Positions 32,121 through 40,620 of a stretch of DNA of 64,000 nt are shown piece by piece. Origin of the DNA: CAWCDJ01 sp963836015 (GTDB taxonomy: Bacteria > Acidobacteriota > Terriglobia > Bryobacterales > Bryobacteraceae). Position 1 is the stretch's first letter. Each line of letters opens with the position of its first letter. The stretch spans positions 62,001-126,000 of the forward strand of contig CAWIIF010000015.1 of NCBI GenBank assembly GCA_963836015.1, read 5' to 3'. Below the pieces are notes generated by a model that was given only the letters and a program-made list of their open reading frames with translations, was not told the origin of the DNA and did no database searches. The translations under genes and the position numbers were made by a program.

Positions 32121-35100
32121 ATGACAACCACCATTTACATCATCCTCGGCGTCGTGGTCCTGCTGCTGATCGGACTCGTGGTTCTACTGGTGATCCGGAA
32201 TAAGAAGGCCAAAGCCGCTGCGGCCGGGGACGCGGCCGAGCCGGCGGGCGGCGACGAAATTTCGCTGCTCATCCGCGCCGCCGAGGCCAAACTTTCCGCC
32301 GCCAAACTGGAGAGCGGAGCGCGCGTGGGAAATTTACCCGCCCTGCTGCTGATCGGGGAACCCGGCACCACCAAGACCAGCGTGATGCTGCATTCCGGCA
32401 TCGAAGCGGAGCTGCTGGCGGGCCAGGTTTATCAGAATAACGACGTAGCTCCGACCCGCTCCCTTAACCTGTGGTTCGCGCGCCGCATGCTCTTTGTGGA
32501 GGCGGGCGGCAGCCTGCTGGCGGATTCGGGGCAGTGGCGCACGCTCATCAAGAAGCTGCAGCCGCGCGCTTCGGTGGTGTCGCGAGGCGAGCAGGCGGCG
32601 CGGGCCGCCGTGGTGTTCTTCGACTGCGAGAACTTCACCCGCCAGGGCGCCCTCGAAGCCGCAACGGCGTCGGCTCGCAACCTGCGCGCCCGCCTGGGCG
32701 AGATTTCGCAGGCCCTCGGCATCAACCTGCCCGTCTACGTGCTCTTCACCCGGATGGACCGCCTGCCGTTCTGCCTGGAATACATCCGCAACCTGAATAC
32801 CGAAGAGGCCAGCCAGGTGCTCGGCGTCACGCTGCCCATGGTGACCGGGCGCGCCGAAGGCGTATACGGCGAGCAGGAGACTGCCCGGCTGTCGGAGAAT
32901 TTCGAGCGCCTGTTCCGCTCGCTGGCCGATTCCCGCCCCGAATTCCTGGCGCGCGAAACGGACCCGTCCAAGCTCCCGCCGGCCTACGAGTTCCCGCGCG
33001 AATTCCGCAAGCTGCGGCCGGCCGCCGTACAGTTCCTGGTGGACCTGTGCCGTCCCAGCCAGTTGAGCACCGGGCCGTTCCTGCGCGGATTCTATTTCAC
33101 GGGCGTACGCCCGGTGATTGTCAATGAGAGCGCGCCGGTTGCCGCGGCGGCCCAGGCCGCGCCGCAGGCATCCTACGACGCGCCCGCCGGCGCCACCGGC
33201 ATCTTCTCGGCCGGCGCACGCGCCCAGGCCCAGCGGCAGGTGCTCGCGCCGCCCTCCACCGGCAGCCGGAAAGTGCCGCAGTGGGTGTTCCTCACCCACC
33301 TGTTCAACGACATCCTGCTGGCCGATAAATCGGCCATGGGGGCGAGTGGGGCGAGCACCAAGACCAGCTCCGCGCGCCGTATCCTGTTCCTGGCGGCGGC
33401 GTCGCTGTGCCTGCTGGCTGCCATTCTCTTTACCGTTTCGTTCTTCAAGAACCGCGGGCTCGAGGCCCAGGTCCGCGATGCGGCCCAAGGCATTTCCACC
33501 ACTGCGGCGCCCGCCGGGGCGCTGGCCTCCGCCAACGACCTGCGGCAGCTCGACACCCTCCGGCTGGCGCTCGAACGGCTCACCGGATATCACCGGGGAG
33601 GCGCTCCCCTGGGCTATCGCTGGGGCCTGTATGCGGGCGACGATCTCTATCCCGAAGCGCGGCGCATTTATTTCGCGCGCTTCCAGCAATTGCTGCTGCT
33701 CCCCACGCAGCGCACCATCGTTCCGTTCCTCGACGGGCTGCCGGCCAAGCCCGGTCCCGAATACAGCCCGACCTACGACGCGTTGAAGGCCTATCTCATC
33801 ACCACCACCAACCACGACAAGAGCACCCAGGAGTTTTTGCCTCCGGCCCTGATGAAGTGGTGGAAGAACGACCGCACGGTGGACGACGAGCGCACGCAGC
33901 TCGCCCAGAAGCAGTTCGATTTCTACGCCGGAGAGTTGAAGGACGAGAATCCTTTCTCGAGCGTCAACGACGGTGCGGCCGTAGCTCATGCTCGAACCTA
34001 CCTGTCGCAGTTCGCGGGTGTCGACCGGGTGTACGCGTTCATGCTCTCGGAAGCCGGGAAGAACAATCCGCCCATCGACTTCAATCGCCAGTTCGTGGAC
34101 TCCGCCAAAATCGTGGTGGAGCCGCACGTGGTGCCGGGCGCCTTTTCGAAGGGCGGCTGGGCATACATGAAGGATGCGATTCCGCACGCCGATCGCTTCT
34201 TCAGCGGCGAAGAATGGGTGCTCGGCAAGCAGCAGGTGGGCAGCATCGACCGCGCCGCCCTCGAGCAGGAGATACGCGCCCGCTACAACAAGGACTTTGC
34301 CGAGGAGTGGCGGAAATACATCAAGATGGCGGCCGTGCAGCGTTATACCGGGATCCCGGATGCCGCCCAAAAGCTGGGAGTCACTTCCGGGGCCCAATCT
34401 CCCTTGCTGGCGCTGCTGTGCGTCGCCTCCGAGAACACGGCTGTGGACGATCCCGCGGTCTCCTCGATTTTCCAGCCCGCACAGACGGTGGTGCCGGCCG
34501 GATGCACCGGAAAGTACGGCGGTCCCTCGAACCAGGCTTACATGGGAGCGCTGCTGACGCTGCAGGCTTCGCTCGAATCTATTTCGTCGCAGGGTGCGCC
34601 CACCGAGGCGGCTGCCGGTCCGACCCTCACTAACGCCACACAGGCGCACCTCGCGGCCCGCCAGGTGGCCCAGGCGTTCCGCGCCGATTCGGACCTGGGA
34701 GCACCGGTGCAGAAGCTGCTCGAAGATCCCATCACGAATGCCGAGGGCGTATTGCGCGGGCTGGGGCCCGCCGATCTGAACAAGAAAGGTAAGGATACCT
34801 GCGCGCAGTTGCGCCCGATCCTGAGCAAGTTCCCGTTTTCGCCGTCGTCGCAGACCGACGCCTCGCTCCAGGACGTCAACACCATCTTCGCTCCCAAGGA
34901 AGGCGTGCTCTGGCAGTTCTACGAGGCCAGCCTGCAGAAATTGGTCTCGCGGCAGGGCGTCCCCGTGCCCGGTGCTCCAATCCAGATCACGCCGGCGTAC
35001 CAGAATTTCCTGGGGAGGGCCTCGGCATTTACGGACGCGGCGTATCCGAACGGCGCGGCCAATCCGCAACTCAAGTACTCGGTCCGGGCGGTCATCGGGC

Positions 35101-35480
35101 CCGATACGGATCGCGTCCAGGTGACGATCGACGGCCAGAACGCCGAGTTTGTGGGCGCCTCCGCTCCCGCCAAGGTCTTTACGTGGCCCGGCGCTGCTCA
35201 TGGGATGCAGTTGACCGTGATGGGGAAGGGCGGGGCCAGCTACATTTATCCCACCTACGATGGCCTGTGGGCGGTATTCAAGTTCGTCAACGACGCGGAT
35301 AAGCGGCTCGGCACGCTGGTAGAGATGACGCTGCGCGCCGGCAAGACAGGGCGTCCGGTGCTGAACCAGGCGACCAACCAGCCGGTAACCGTCCGGCTGG
35401 AGATCACCGCCAACCCGCCCGTCTTCGATAAGGGGTACTTCGCCAGCGTGGGATGCGTGACGGAGGTGGCCAAGCAGTGA
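32121..35480 (+). CDS. tssM: Type VI secretion system protein TssM (IcmF family)
   Basis: A 1119-residue inner-membrane scaffold of the T6SS trans-envelope complex. One transmembrane helix is at residues 3-25. The cytoplasmic GTPase-like domain has an intact Walker A, GEPGTTKT, at residues 79-86. A second helix (RRILFLAAASLCLLAAILFTV) is near residues 418-440, and the large C-terminal part is periplasmic. Many TssM proteins have two N-terminal helices; only one is evident here. The C terminus (VKNPP-like LEITANPPVFDKGYF) matches the family. The stop overlaps the GTG of the kinase gene by four bases. Confidence 0.93.
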   Translation: MTTTIYIILGVVVLLLIGLVVLLVIRNKKAKAAAAGDAAEPAGGDEISLLIRAAEAKLSAAKLESGARVGNLPALLLIGEPGTTKTSVMLHSGIEAELLAGQVYQNNDVAPTRSLNLWFARRMLFVEAGGSLLADSGQWRTLIKKLQPRASVVSRGEQAARAAVVFFDCENFTRQGALEAATASARNLRARLGEISQALGINLPVYVLFTRMDRLPFCLEYIRNLNTEEASQVLGVTLPMVTGRAEGVYGEQETARLSENFERLFRSLADSRPEFLARETDPSKLPPAYEFPREFRKLRPAAVQFLVDLCRPSQLSTGPFLRGFYFTGVRPVIVNESAPVAAAAQAAPQASYDAPAGATGIFSAGARAQAQRQVLAPPSTGSRKVPQWVFLTHLFNDILLADKSAMGASGASTKTSSARRILFLAAASLCLLAAILFTVSFFKNRGLEAQVRDAAQGISTTAAPAGALASANDLRQLDTLRLALERLTGYHRGGAPLGYRWGLYAGDDLYPEARRIYFARFQQLLLLPTQRTIVPFLDGLPAKPGPEYSPTYDALKAYLITTTNHDKSTQEFLPPALMKWWKNDRTVDDERTQLAQKQFDFYAGELKDENPFSSVNDGAAVAHARTYLSQFAGVDRVYAFMLSEAGKNNPPIDFNRQFVDSAKIVVEPHVVPGAFSKGGWAYMKDAIPHADRFFSGEEWVLGKQQVGSIDRAALEQEIRARYNKDFAEEWRKYIKMAAVQRYTGIPDAAQKLGVTSGAQSPLLALLCVASENTAVDDPAVSSIFQPAQTVVPAGCTGKYGGPSNQAYMGALLTLQASLESISSQGAPTEAAAGPTLTNATQAHLAARQVAQAFRADSDLGAPVQKLLEDPITNAEGVLRGLGPADLNKKGKDTCAQLRPILSKFPFSPSSQTDASLQDVNTIFAPKEGVLWQFYEASLQKLVSRQGVPVPGAPIQITPAYQNFLGRASAFTDAAYPNGAANPQLKYSVRAVIGPDTDRVQVTIDGQNAEFVGASAPAKVFTWPGAAHGMQLTVMGKGGASYIYPTYDGLWAVFKFVNDADKRLGTLVEMTLRAGKTGRPVLNQATNQPVTVRLEITANPPVFDKGYFASVGCVTEVAKQ

Positions 35481-37141
35481 TCCAGCTTCCGGCGCGGATC
35501 GGGAAATACGAATTGGAGGAGTTCCTCGGCGGCGGAATGTCCGAGGTCTACCGCGCGCGCGACCAGGTGATCGGCCGCACGGTGGCGGTGAAGATCCTGA
35601 CCGCGGCCGGCTGCGCGGACGCCGACGTCCGCGACCGCTTCCTGGCCGAAGCCCGCATGGCCGGCAACATCAGCCACGAAAACATCATCTCGATCTACGA
35701 TTTCGGCGAGGACGAGCAGAAGCGTCCCTTCATGGTGATGGAGTTTCTGCGCGGCGAGGACCTGCGCCACGCCATCGACCAGGGCCGCACCGGCGACCTC
35801 GTCTCCAAGTTGAAGACCGCGGTCCAGGTGGCGCGCGCGCTCGAGTACATCCACACGCAGAAGATCGTCCACCGCGACATCAAGCCCGAGAACGTGCACA
35901 TCAACGCCGCGGGCGTGGTGAAGCTGATGGATTTCGGAATCGCCAAGACCGAAGGGCTTTCCATGACGCGCGCGGGCTACGTGCTCGGGACGCCGTTCTA
36001 TATGTCGCCGGAGCAGGTGACCGGGCGCGGCATCACCCCGCAGGTGGATGTCTACGCCTTCGGCATCATGCTGTTCGAGCTGGTCTCGGGCGCGAAGCCG
36101 ATCAAGGGCGACACGGTGGAGCGGATCTTCTATTCCATCCTGAACGAGCCCCTGAACCTGGAACCGCTCGTCCAGGCGGGCGCGCCCGAAGCGGTTTGCA
36201 CCCTGGTGGCGCAGTGCACCGCCAAAGAGCCGGAGCAGCGGCCGCAGGGCTTCAGCCCGATCTGTGCCGAGCTGGAGCGTCTCATCGCCGCGCAGAGCGC
36301 GCCGACCGTGGCTGTTCCGGCGCCGGTCCCCGTTCCGGCGCCCGCGCCGGGGCTCCCCAAATGGATGCTCGCGGCGGGAGCCGCCTTGCTGGTCCTGCTG
36401 GTGGCGGGAGGACTCTACCTGGCGATGCGGCCCAGCGCCGGCCACGCGGCGGGCGGCGGCAAGGGACCCGAACTGGCGCGAACCATCGATACCCCAACCG
36501 GCGAAATGGTGCTGGTGCCCGCTGGGCCTTTCCTGTTCGGCGAGAAGAAGGCTCCGGTTACGCTTCCCGCCTTCTACATCGACCGGACAGAAGTGACCGA
36601 CGCGGAGTACGCGGCGTTCTGCAAAGCCACCGGCTACCAGCTACCGGATAAATTTCCCTATGGAAAGCCTGACTACCCCGTCGTAAACGTGACGATCGTG
36701 GATGCGCACGCGTTTGCGAATTGGGCGGGCAAGCGACTGCCGAACAGCAAGGAGTGGGAGAAGGCCGCCCGCGGAGAGGATGGCCGGCTGTATCCGTGGG
36801 GCGACCAGCCCGACATTTCGAAGGCGAACGTGCACTCTGGCGGACCTCGTCCGGTAACCGACTTCGCAGGCGGCGCCAGCCCGTATGGGGCGCTCCAGAT
36901 GGTGGGCAACGTTTGGGAATTCGTGGAGCAGTTGAGCCCGCCGCCCGGCGCAGCGCAGTTGGCATATTTCCGCCAGAGGCTGAAGCCGCCTCCCGGTCCG
37001 AACGAGCCGTGGTACCTGATTCGCGGCGAATCGTTCGTCGATCCATCTCTCGATCCGGGCGCTGTTTCGGATTCCGGCGCGGTTCCGGGCCGCTGGAAAG
37101 ACGCCAACCTGGGCTTCCGCTGCGTAAAAGACGTTCACTAA
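35477..37141 (+). CDS. T6SS-linked Ser/Thr protein kinase fused to a formylglycine-enzyme-like (SUMF1) domain
   Basis: A 554-residue protein. Residues 1-270 form a complete Hanks kinase: GGGMSEVY loop, VAVK (Lys39), HRDIKPEN near 132, DFG and SPE. A Pro/Ala-rich linker and one helix (KWMLAAGAALLVLLVAGGLYLAM, about 294-316) follow. Residues 335-554 are an FGE-sulfatase/SUMF1-type domain (MVLVPAGPFLFGEKK, FYIDRTEVTDAEYAAFC, GNVWEFVE, NLGFRCV), expected outside the membrane. The known T6SS kinase PpkA signals secretion activity, and some pathways use SUMF1-like sensors; the context supports the same use. The start is the GTG at 35477 with GGAGG upstream. Confidence 0.9.
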   Translation: MIQLPARIGKYELEEFLGGGMSEVYRARDQVIGRTVAVKILTAAGCADADVRDRFLAEARMAGNISHENIISIYDFGEDEQKRPFMVMEFLRGEDLRHAIDQGRTGDLVSKLKTAVQVARALEYIHTQKIVHRDIKPENVHINAAGVVKLMDFGIAKTEGLSMTRAGYVLGTPFYMSPEQVTGRGITPQVDVYAFGIMLFELVSGAKPIKGDTVERIFYSILNEPLNLEPLVQAGAPEAVCTLVAQCTAKEPEQRPQGFSPICAELERLIAAQSAPTVAVPAPVPVPAPAPGLPKWMLAAGAALLVLLVAGGLYLAMRPSAGHAAGGGKGPELARTIDTPTGEMVLVPAGPFLFGEKKAPVTLPAFYIDRTEVTDAEYAAFCKATGYQLPDKFPYGKPDYPVVNVTIVDAHAFANWAGKRLPNSKEWEKAARGEDGRLYPWGDQPDISKANVHSGGPRPVTDFAGGASPYGALQMVGNVWEFVEQLSPPPGAAQLAYFRQRLKPPPGPNEPWYLIRGESFVDPSLDPGAVSDSGAVPGRWKDANLGFRCVKDVH

Positions 37142-37157
37142 TGACCCGAGCCTCGGT

Positions 37158-37219
37158 CAATGATTGGCGGCGTCGGAGCCTAACCCCTTTGGAATCCTAG
37201 AAGCCTCCGCCAATCATTG
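37158..37219. repeat. 13-bp perfect inverted repeat between convergent genes
   Basis: CAATGATTGGCGG (37158-37170) is repeated in inverse as CCGCCAATCATTG (37207-37219) with 36 bases between. It covers the gap between the kinase stop and the ribokinase stop, whose last codon lies in the right arm. No T-tract follows, so a role as bidirectional terminator is only possible. Confidence 0.6.
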
Positions 37220-38146
37220 GCGAGAGTTTCCCGCCCAGGCGGCCTCGAAACGTTCCGGTGTCACGAAGGACGATTGCGTCCCGATCGACAATGTCGAAAG
37301 CGCGGCGTACACATTAGCGCGTTCGATCGCTTCGGTCTCTCCGCACCCTCCCGCGAGAAAACAGGCGAAGCTGCCGATGAACGCATCGCCCGCGCCGGTG
37401 GTATCCACCGGCTGCACGGGATGCGCCGGGATGTGCCTCGCGCCTTCCGGCCCGGCCAGCAGCGCGCCGTTGCCGCCGAGCGTCACGATCACGCGCCGCA
37501 AGCCATGCTCCAGGAGCCAGGCGGCACAGCCGCGGGCCTGCTCCAGATTGGCGACCGGCAGGCCGCTGAGCGCTTCCGCTTCGGTCTCGTTGGGAATCAC
37601 GTAATCGGCATTGCCAGCGGCTTCGAGATCGAGCGGCTGGCCGGGCGCCGGATTGAGGATCGCGGGCACGCCCAGTTCGCGCGCGAGCCGCAGCGTGTGG
37701 TACACCGTCTCGAGCGGAATCTCGAGCTGCAGTACGATACAGCCGGCTGTGCGCAGCAGATCCGCGGCCGCGTCGATATCGCCGGGCGCCAGGTGGTCGT
37801 TCGCGCCCTTCACCACCAGGATACGGTTCTGGCCGGTGCTATCGACGAAGATCGGCGCGACCCCGCTCGATACCCCGGGCGTGATCATCACGCGGGAGGC
37901 GTCAATGCCGCGCGTCTGGAAGTTCTGGATGCTGGCGGGGCCGAACAGGTCGTCGCCCACCCGGGCCACCATCGAGACGCGCGCGCCGCACAGCCGCGCG
38001 GCCACTGCCTGGTTGGCGCCTTTGCCCCCGAAGCCGAGGTGGAACTCGCGGCCGAAGATGGTTTCCCCGGGGCGGGGGAACTGGTCGGTGAACGTGGTGA
38101 GATCCACATTCGCGCTTCCGACCACGACGATGTGAGGTTGTGGCAT
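37214..38146 (-). CDS. rbsK: Ribokinase (PfkB family)
   Basis: Phosphorylates D-ribose at O-5. The 310-residue protein has the first PfkB signature (GFGGKGANQAVAARLCGA), the substrate region NVDLTTFTDQFPRPGET, and the second signature DTTGAGDAFIGSFACFLA with the catalytic Asp. Length and motifs are those of ribokinases rather than fructokinases. The ATG is preceded by AGGAGG-type sequence (CATACCTCCT on the plus strand). It stands alone, divergent from a glycosidase gene. Confidence 0.88.
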   Translation of the reverse strand: MPQPHIVVVGSANVDLTTFTDQFPRPGETIFGREFHLGFGGKGANQAVAARLCGARVSMVARVGDDLFGPASIQNFQTRGIDASRVMITPGVSSGVAPIFVDSTGQNRILVVKGANDHLAPGDIDAAADLLRTAGCIVLQLEIPLETVYHTLRLARELGVPAILNPAPGQPLDLEAAGNADYVIPNETEAEALSGLPVANLEQARGCAAWLLEHGLRRVIVTLGGNGALLAGPEGARHIPAHPVQPVDTTGAGDAFIGSFACFLAGGCGETEAIERANVYAALSTLSIGTQSSFVTPERFEAAWAGNSRQ

Positions 38147-38214
38147 AGGAGGTATGCTCGGCTACTCTATGCTAACCCTTTCGCCGCGGGCTGCACGGCG
38201 CTACCGTGTGAAGC

Positions 38215-39804
38215 ATGAGACTTCTCGCCATCCTCGCGGCCGTGCCGGTGCTGTGGGCCCAGGAACCCGCGCCGCTGCCGCACCTCGAGACCCGCGGCGC
38301 CGCGACGCAGATGATCGTCGAGGGCAAGCCATTCCTGATGCTCTCGGGCGAGCTGCACAATTCGAGCGCGTCCAGCATCGAGTACATGAAGCCGATCTGG
38401 GGCAAGCTCGCCGCGCTGCACCTCAACACCGTCATCGGCACCGTCTCCTGGGAGCTGCTCGAGCCGCGGGAAGGCCAGTTCGATTTCACCCTGGTGGATG
38501 CCCAGATCGCCGAAGCCCGCCGCCACAACATGCGGCTGGTGCTGATCTGGTTCGCCACCTGGAAGAACGCGGAGTCCACGTACGTCCCCCTCTGGGTCAA
38601 GACCGACCTCAAGCGCTTCCCGCGCATGCAAACCAGGAGCGGCGACAACCTCGAAGAGCTCACGCCGCTCGGCGAAGAGTCGCTGGCCGCCGATGCCCGC
38701 GCGTTTCGCGCGCTGATGAGGCACATCCGGCAGGTCGATCCGCGCCACACCGTGATCATGATGCAGGTGGAGAACGAATCCGGCATCCTGCACGACAGCC
38801 GCGACCGGTCCGCCCCGGCCGAAGCGGCGTGGTCGCGGCCTGTGCCCCAGGAGCTAATGGATTACCTGGCGAAGCACCGCGCCGCCCTGCTGCCCGAACT
38901 GCTCGAGGTGTGGGGTGCCAACGGATACAAGACATCCGGCACGTGGCCCGAAGTGTTCGGCACGGACGCCAGGGCCGACGAGGCATTCATGGCGTGGAAT
39001 GTGGGCCGCTACATCGGAAAGGTGGCGGAAGCCGGCAAGGCCGAGCTGAAGATTCCCATGTATGCGAATGCCTGGCTGGTGCAGAACGACCGCCAGAAGC
39101 CCGGCGAGTATCCGAGCGGCGGCCCGGTCTCGCGTGTCATGGACGTCTGGCGCGCCGCCTCGGCTCCCGGTATCGATCTGCTCGCGCCCGACATCTACAT
39201 CCAGGATTTCCAGGGCGTGTGCGCCAGCTATACGCGGTCCGGGAACCCGCTGTTCATTCCCGAGGCGCGCGTTTCGGCGGCCAACCTCATCTGGGCCATC
39301 GGCCAGCATGCCGCAATGGGCGTATCGCCGTTCGGCATCGAGGATGCGAAGGAGGACGACCCCCTGGGCGCCGCCTACCAGATGATCGACGAGATGATGC
39401 CGCTGGTGACGCGCGCTCAGGCGGAGGGCCGGATTGCCGGAGTCCTGCTCGATGGCGAAACGCCGGAGACCCTCTCGATGGGCGGCTACAAGCTGTCGAT
39501 CGGCGCGGCGCGGCAGCGGCGGCCGCTCCAGCCGGCGGCACGCCCGGAATTCGACAACCGGCCGTACGGCATCGTGATTTCGGAAGGGCCCGACTCGTTC
39601 CTGTTGGCGGGTTCCGGGTTTTCCGTCGTATTCAGCCCCGATTCGCCGGGTCCGAAAACCGCGGCCATCGCTTCGATCGACGAGGGGCGTTTCGAGGCCG
39701 GACGCTGGATTCCGGGTCGCCGCCTGAACGGCGACGAATTCCACGCGTCGCTCGGCGCCGGGCACGCGGGTATCCTCCGGGTGAAGCTCTACCGCCGCGA
39801 TTGA
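38215..39804 (+). CDS. Secreted GH35-type beta-galactosidase with DUF5597-like tail
   Basis: A 529-residue protein with a signal peptide (MRLLAILAAVPVLWAQ). The TIM-barrel opening (FLMLSGELHNSSASSIEYMKPIWGKLAALHLNTVIGTVSWELLEPREGQFDF) is that of GH35. The probable acid/base Glu is in MMQVENESG and the nucleophile Glu in LFIPEAR. The C-terminal 130 residues look like the DUF5597 region often attached to such enzymes. The probable role is periplasmic or extracellular cleavage of beta-galactosides from plant polymers; the exact substrate is not known. Confidence 0.85.
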   Translation: MRLLAILAAVPVLWAQEPAPLPHLETRGAATQMIVEGKPFLMLSGELHNSSASSIEYMKPIWGKLAALHLNTVIGTVSWELLEPREGQFDFTLVDAQIAEARRHNMRLVLIWFATWKNAESTYVPLWVKTDLKRFPRMQTRSGDNLEELTPLGEESLAADARAFRALMRHIRQVDPRHTVIMMQVENESGILHDSRDRSAPAEAAWSRPVPQELMDYLAKHRAALLPELLEVWGANGYKTSGTWPEVFGTDARADEAFMAWNVGRYIGKVAEAGKAELKIPMYANAWLVQNDRQKPGEYPSGGPVSRVMDVWRAASAPGIDLLAPDIYIQDFQGVCASYTRSGNPLFIPEARVSAANLIWAIGQHAAMGVSPFGIEDAKEDDPLGAAYQMIDEMMPLVTRAQAEGRIAGVLLDGETPETLSMGGYKLSIGAARQRRPLQPAARPEFDNRPYGIVISEGPDSFLLAGSGFSVVFSPDSPGPKTAAIASIDEGRFEAGRWIPGRRLNGDEFHASLGAGHAGILRVKLYRRD

Positions 39805-39879
39805 GCCGTTCGCCGGTAGCCCTCCGGCATTCGCCGATTGATACGAGGCTTTTCGGCCCCTGCGCCGTACGCTGTGAGC

Positions 39880-40614
39880 ATGGACCCTTACCAAATCAAC
39901 TACCGGTACCGGTGCCAGGCCGGCTCGGCGGACCGCTTCATTCCGGCTATCGTTCTGATCGGAATCGGAGCCCTGTTCCTGTTGAACAACCTGCACCTGG
40001 TTTACTTCCACGACATCTTCCGCTACTGGCCGGTGATCCTGATCGCGGTCGGCCTGGTGAAGCTGGTGGATTCCACCGGCAACGAGGGTCGGATCGCGGG
40101 CGGCATCCTGGTGGGCGTCGGCGGTATCTTCATGGCGCAGACCCTGGGCTACCTGACGGTCGGAATCTTCGATCTCTGGCCGGTCGTTTTGATCGCTGCC
40201 GGCGTATGGCTGCTGGTGGAGCGCACCGGGGGCTGGCCGCGAACGTCCGATGAGGAGCCCGACAAATTGAAGTCCGGCAAGATTCGCGAAGCGGCAGTCT
40301 TCGGCGGCGGCAAGCGCAACATCGCCGACCCCGACTTCCGGGGCGGTAAAGTGGACGCAGTCTTCGGCGGCTTCGAAATCGACCTGCGGCGTTCGGCCAT
40401 CGTGGGGGATTCCGCGGTACTCGAGATCAACGCGGTCTTCGGCGGCGTCGAGATCCGGATCCCCGAGCACTGGAGGGTCGAGATGAAAGGCGCAGGAGTT
40501 TTCGGCGGTTACTCCGACGAGACCCGGGCGCCGAGCCCGGCCGAATTCCCGGTGATCAAGCGGTTGATCCTCAAAGGCGGCGCCGTATTCGGCGGCGTAG
40601 TCGTCAAGAATTGA
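39880..40614 (+). CDS. LiaF-like membrane protein (DUF5668 plus LiaF C-terminal domain)
   Basis: A 244-residue protein. The N-terminal half has four hydrophobic helices (IPAIVLIGIGALFLLNN, RYWPVILIAVGLVKLV, GGILVGVGGIFMAQTLG, LWPVVLIAAGVWLLVE). The C-terminal half is a beta-rich domain with repeated AVFGG units (AAVFGGGKRNI, DAVFGGFEIDLR, NAVFGGVEIRIP, AVFGGVVVKN). LiaF proteins modulate cell-envelope stress two-component systems. The next gene is a histidine kinase six bases downstream, so a sensory link is likely. Confidence 0.85.
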   Translation: MDPYQINYRYRCQAGSADRFIPAIVLIGIGALFLLNNLHLVYFHDIFRYWPVILIAVGLVKLVDSTGNEGRIAGGILVGVGGIFMAQTLGYLTVGIFDLWPVVLIAAGVWLLVERTGGWPRTSDEEPDKLKSGKIREAAVFGGGKRNIADPDFRGGKVDAVFGGFEIDLRRSAIVGDSAVLEINAVFGGVEIRIPEHWRVEMKGAGVFGGYSDETRAPSPAEFPVIKRLILKGGAVFGGVVVKN

Positions 40615-40620
40615 GGGGCC

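Noticed and set aside
32334..35201. 955-codon open frame on the minus strand
   Set aside because: Antisense to tssM; the Arg/Gly/Gln-rich translation has no domain and tssM is clearly real.
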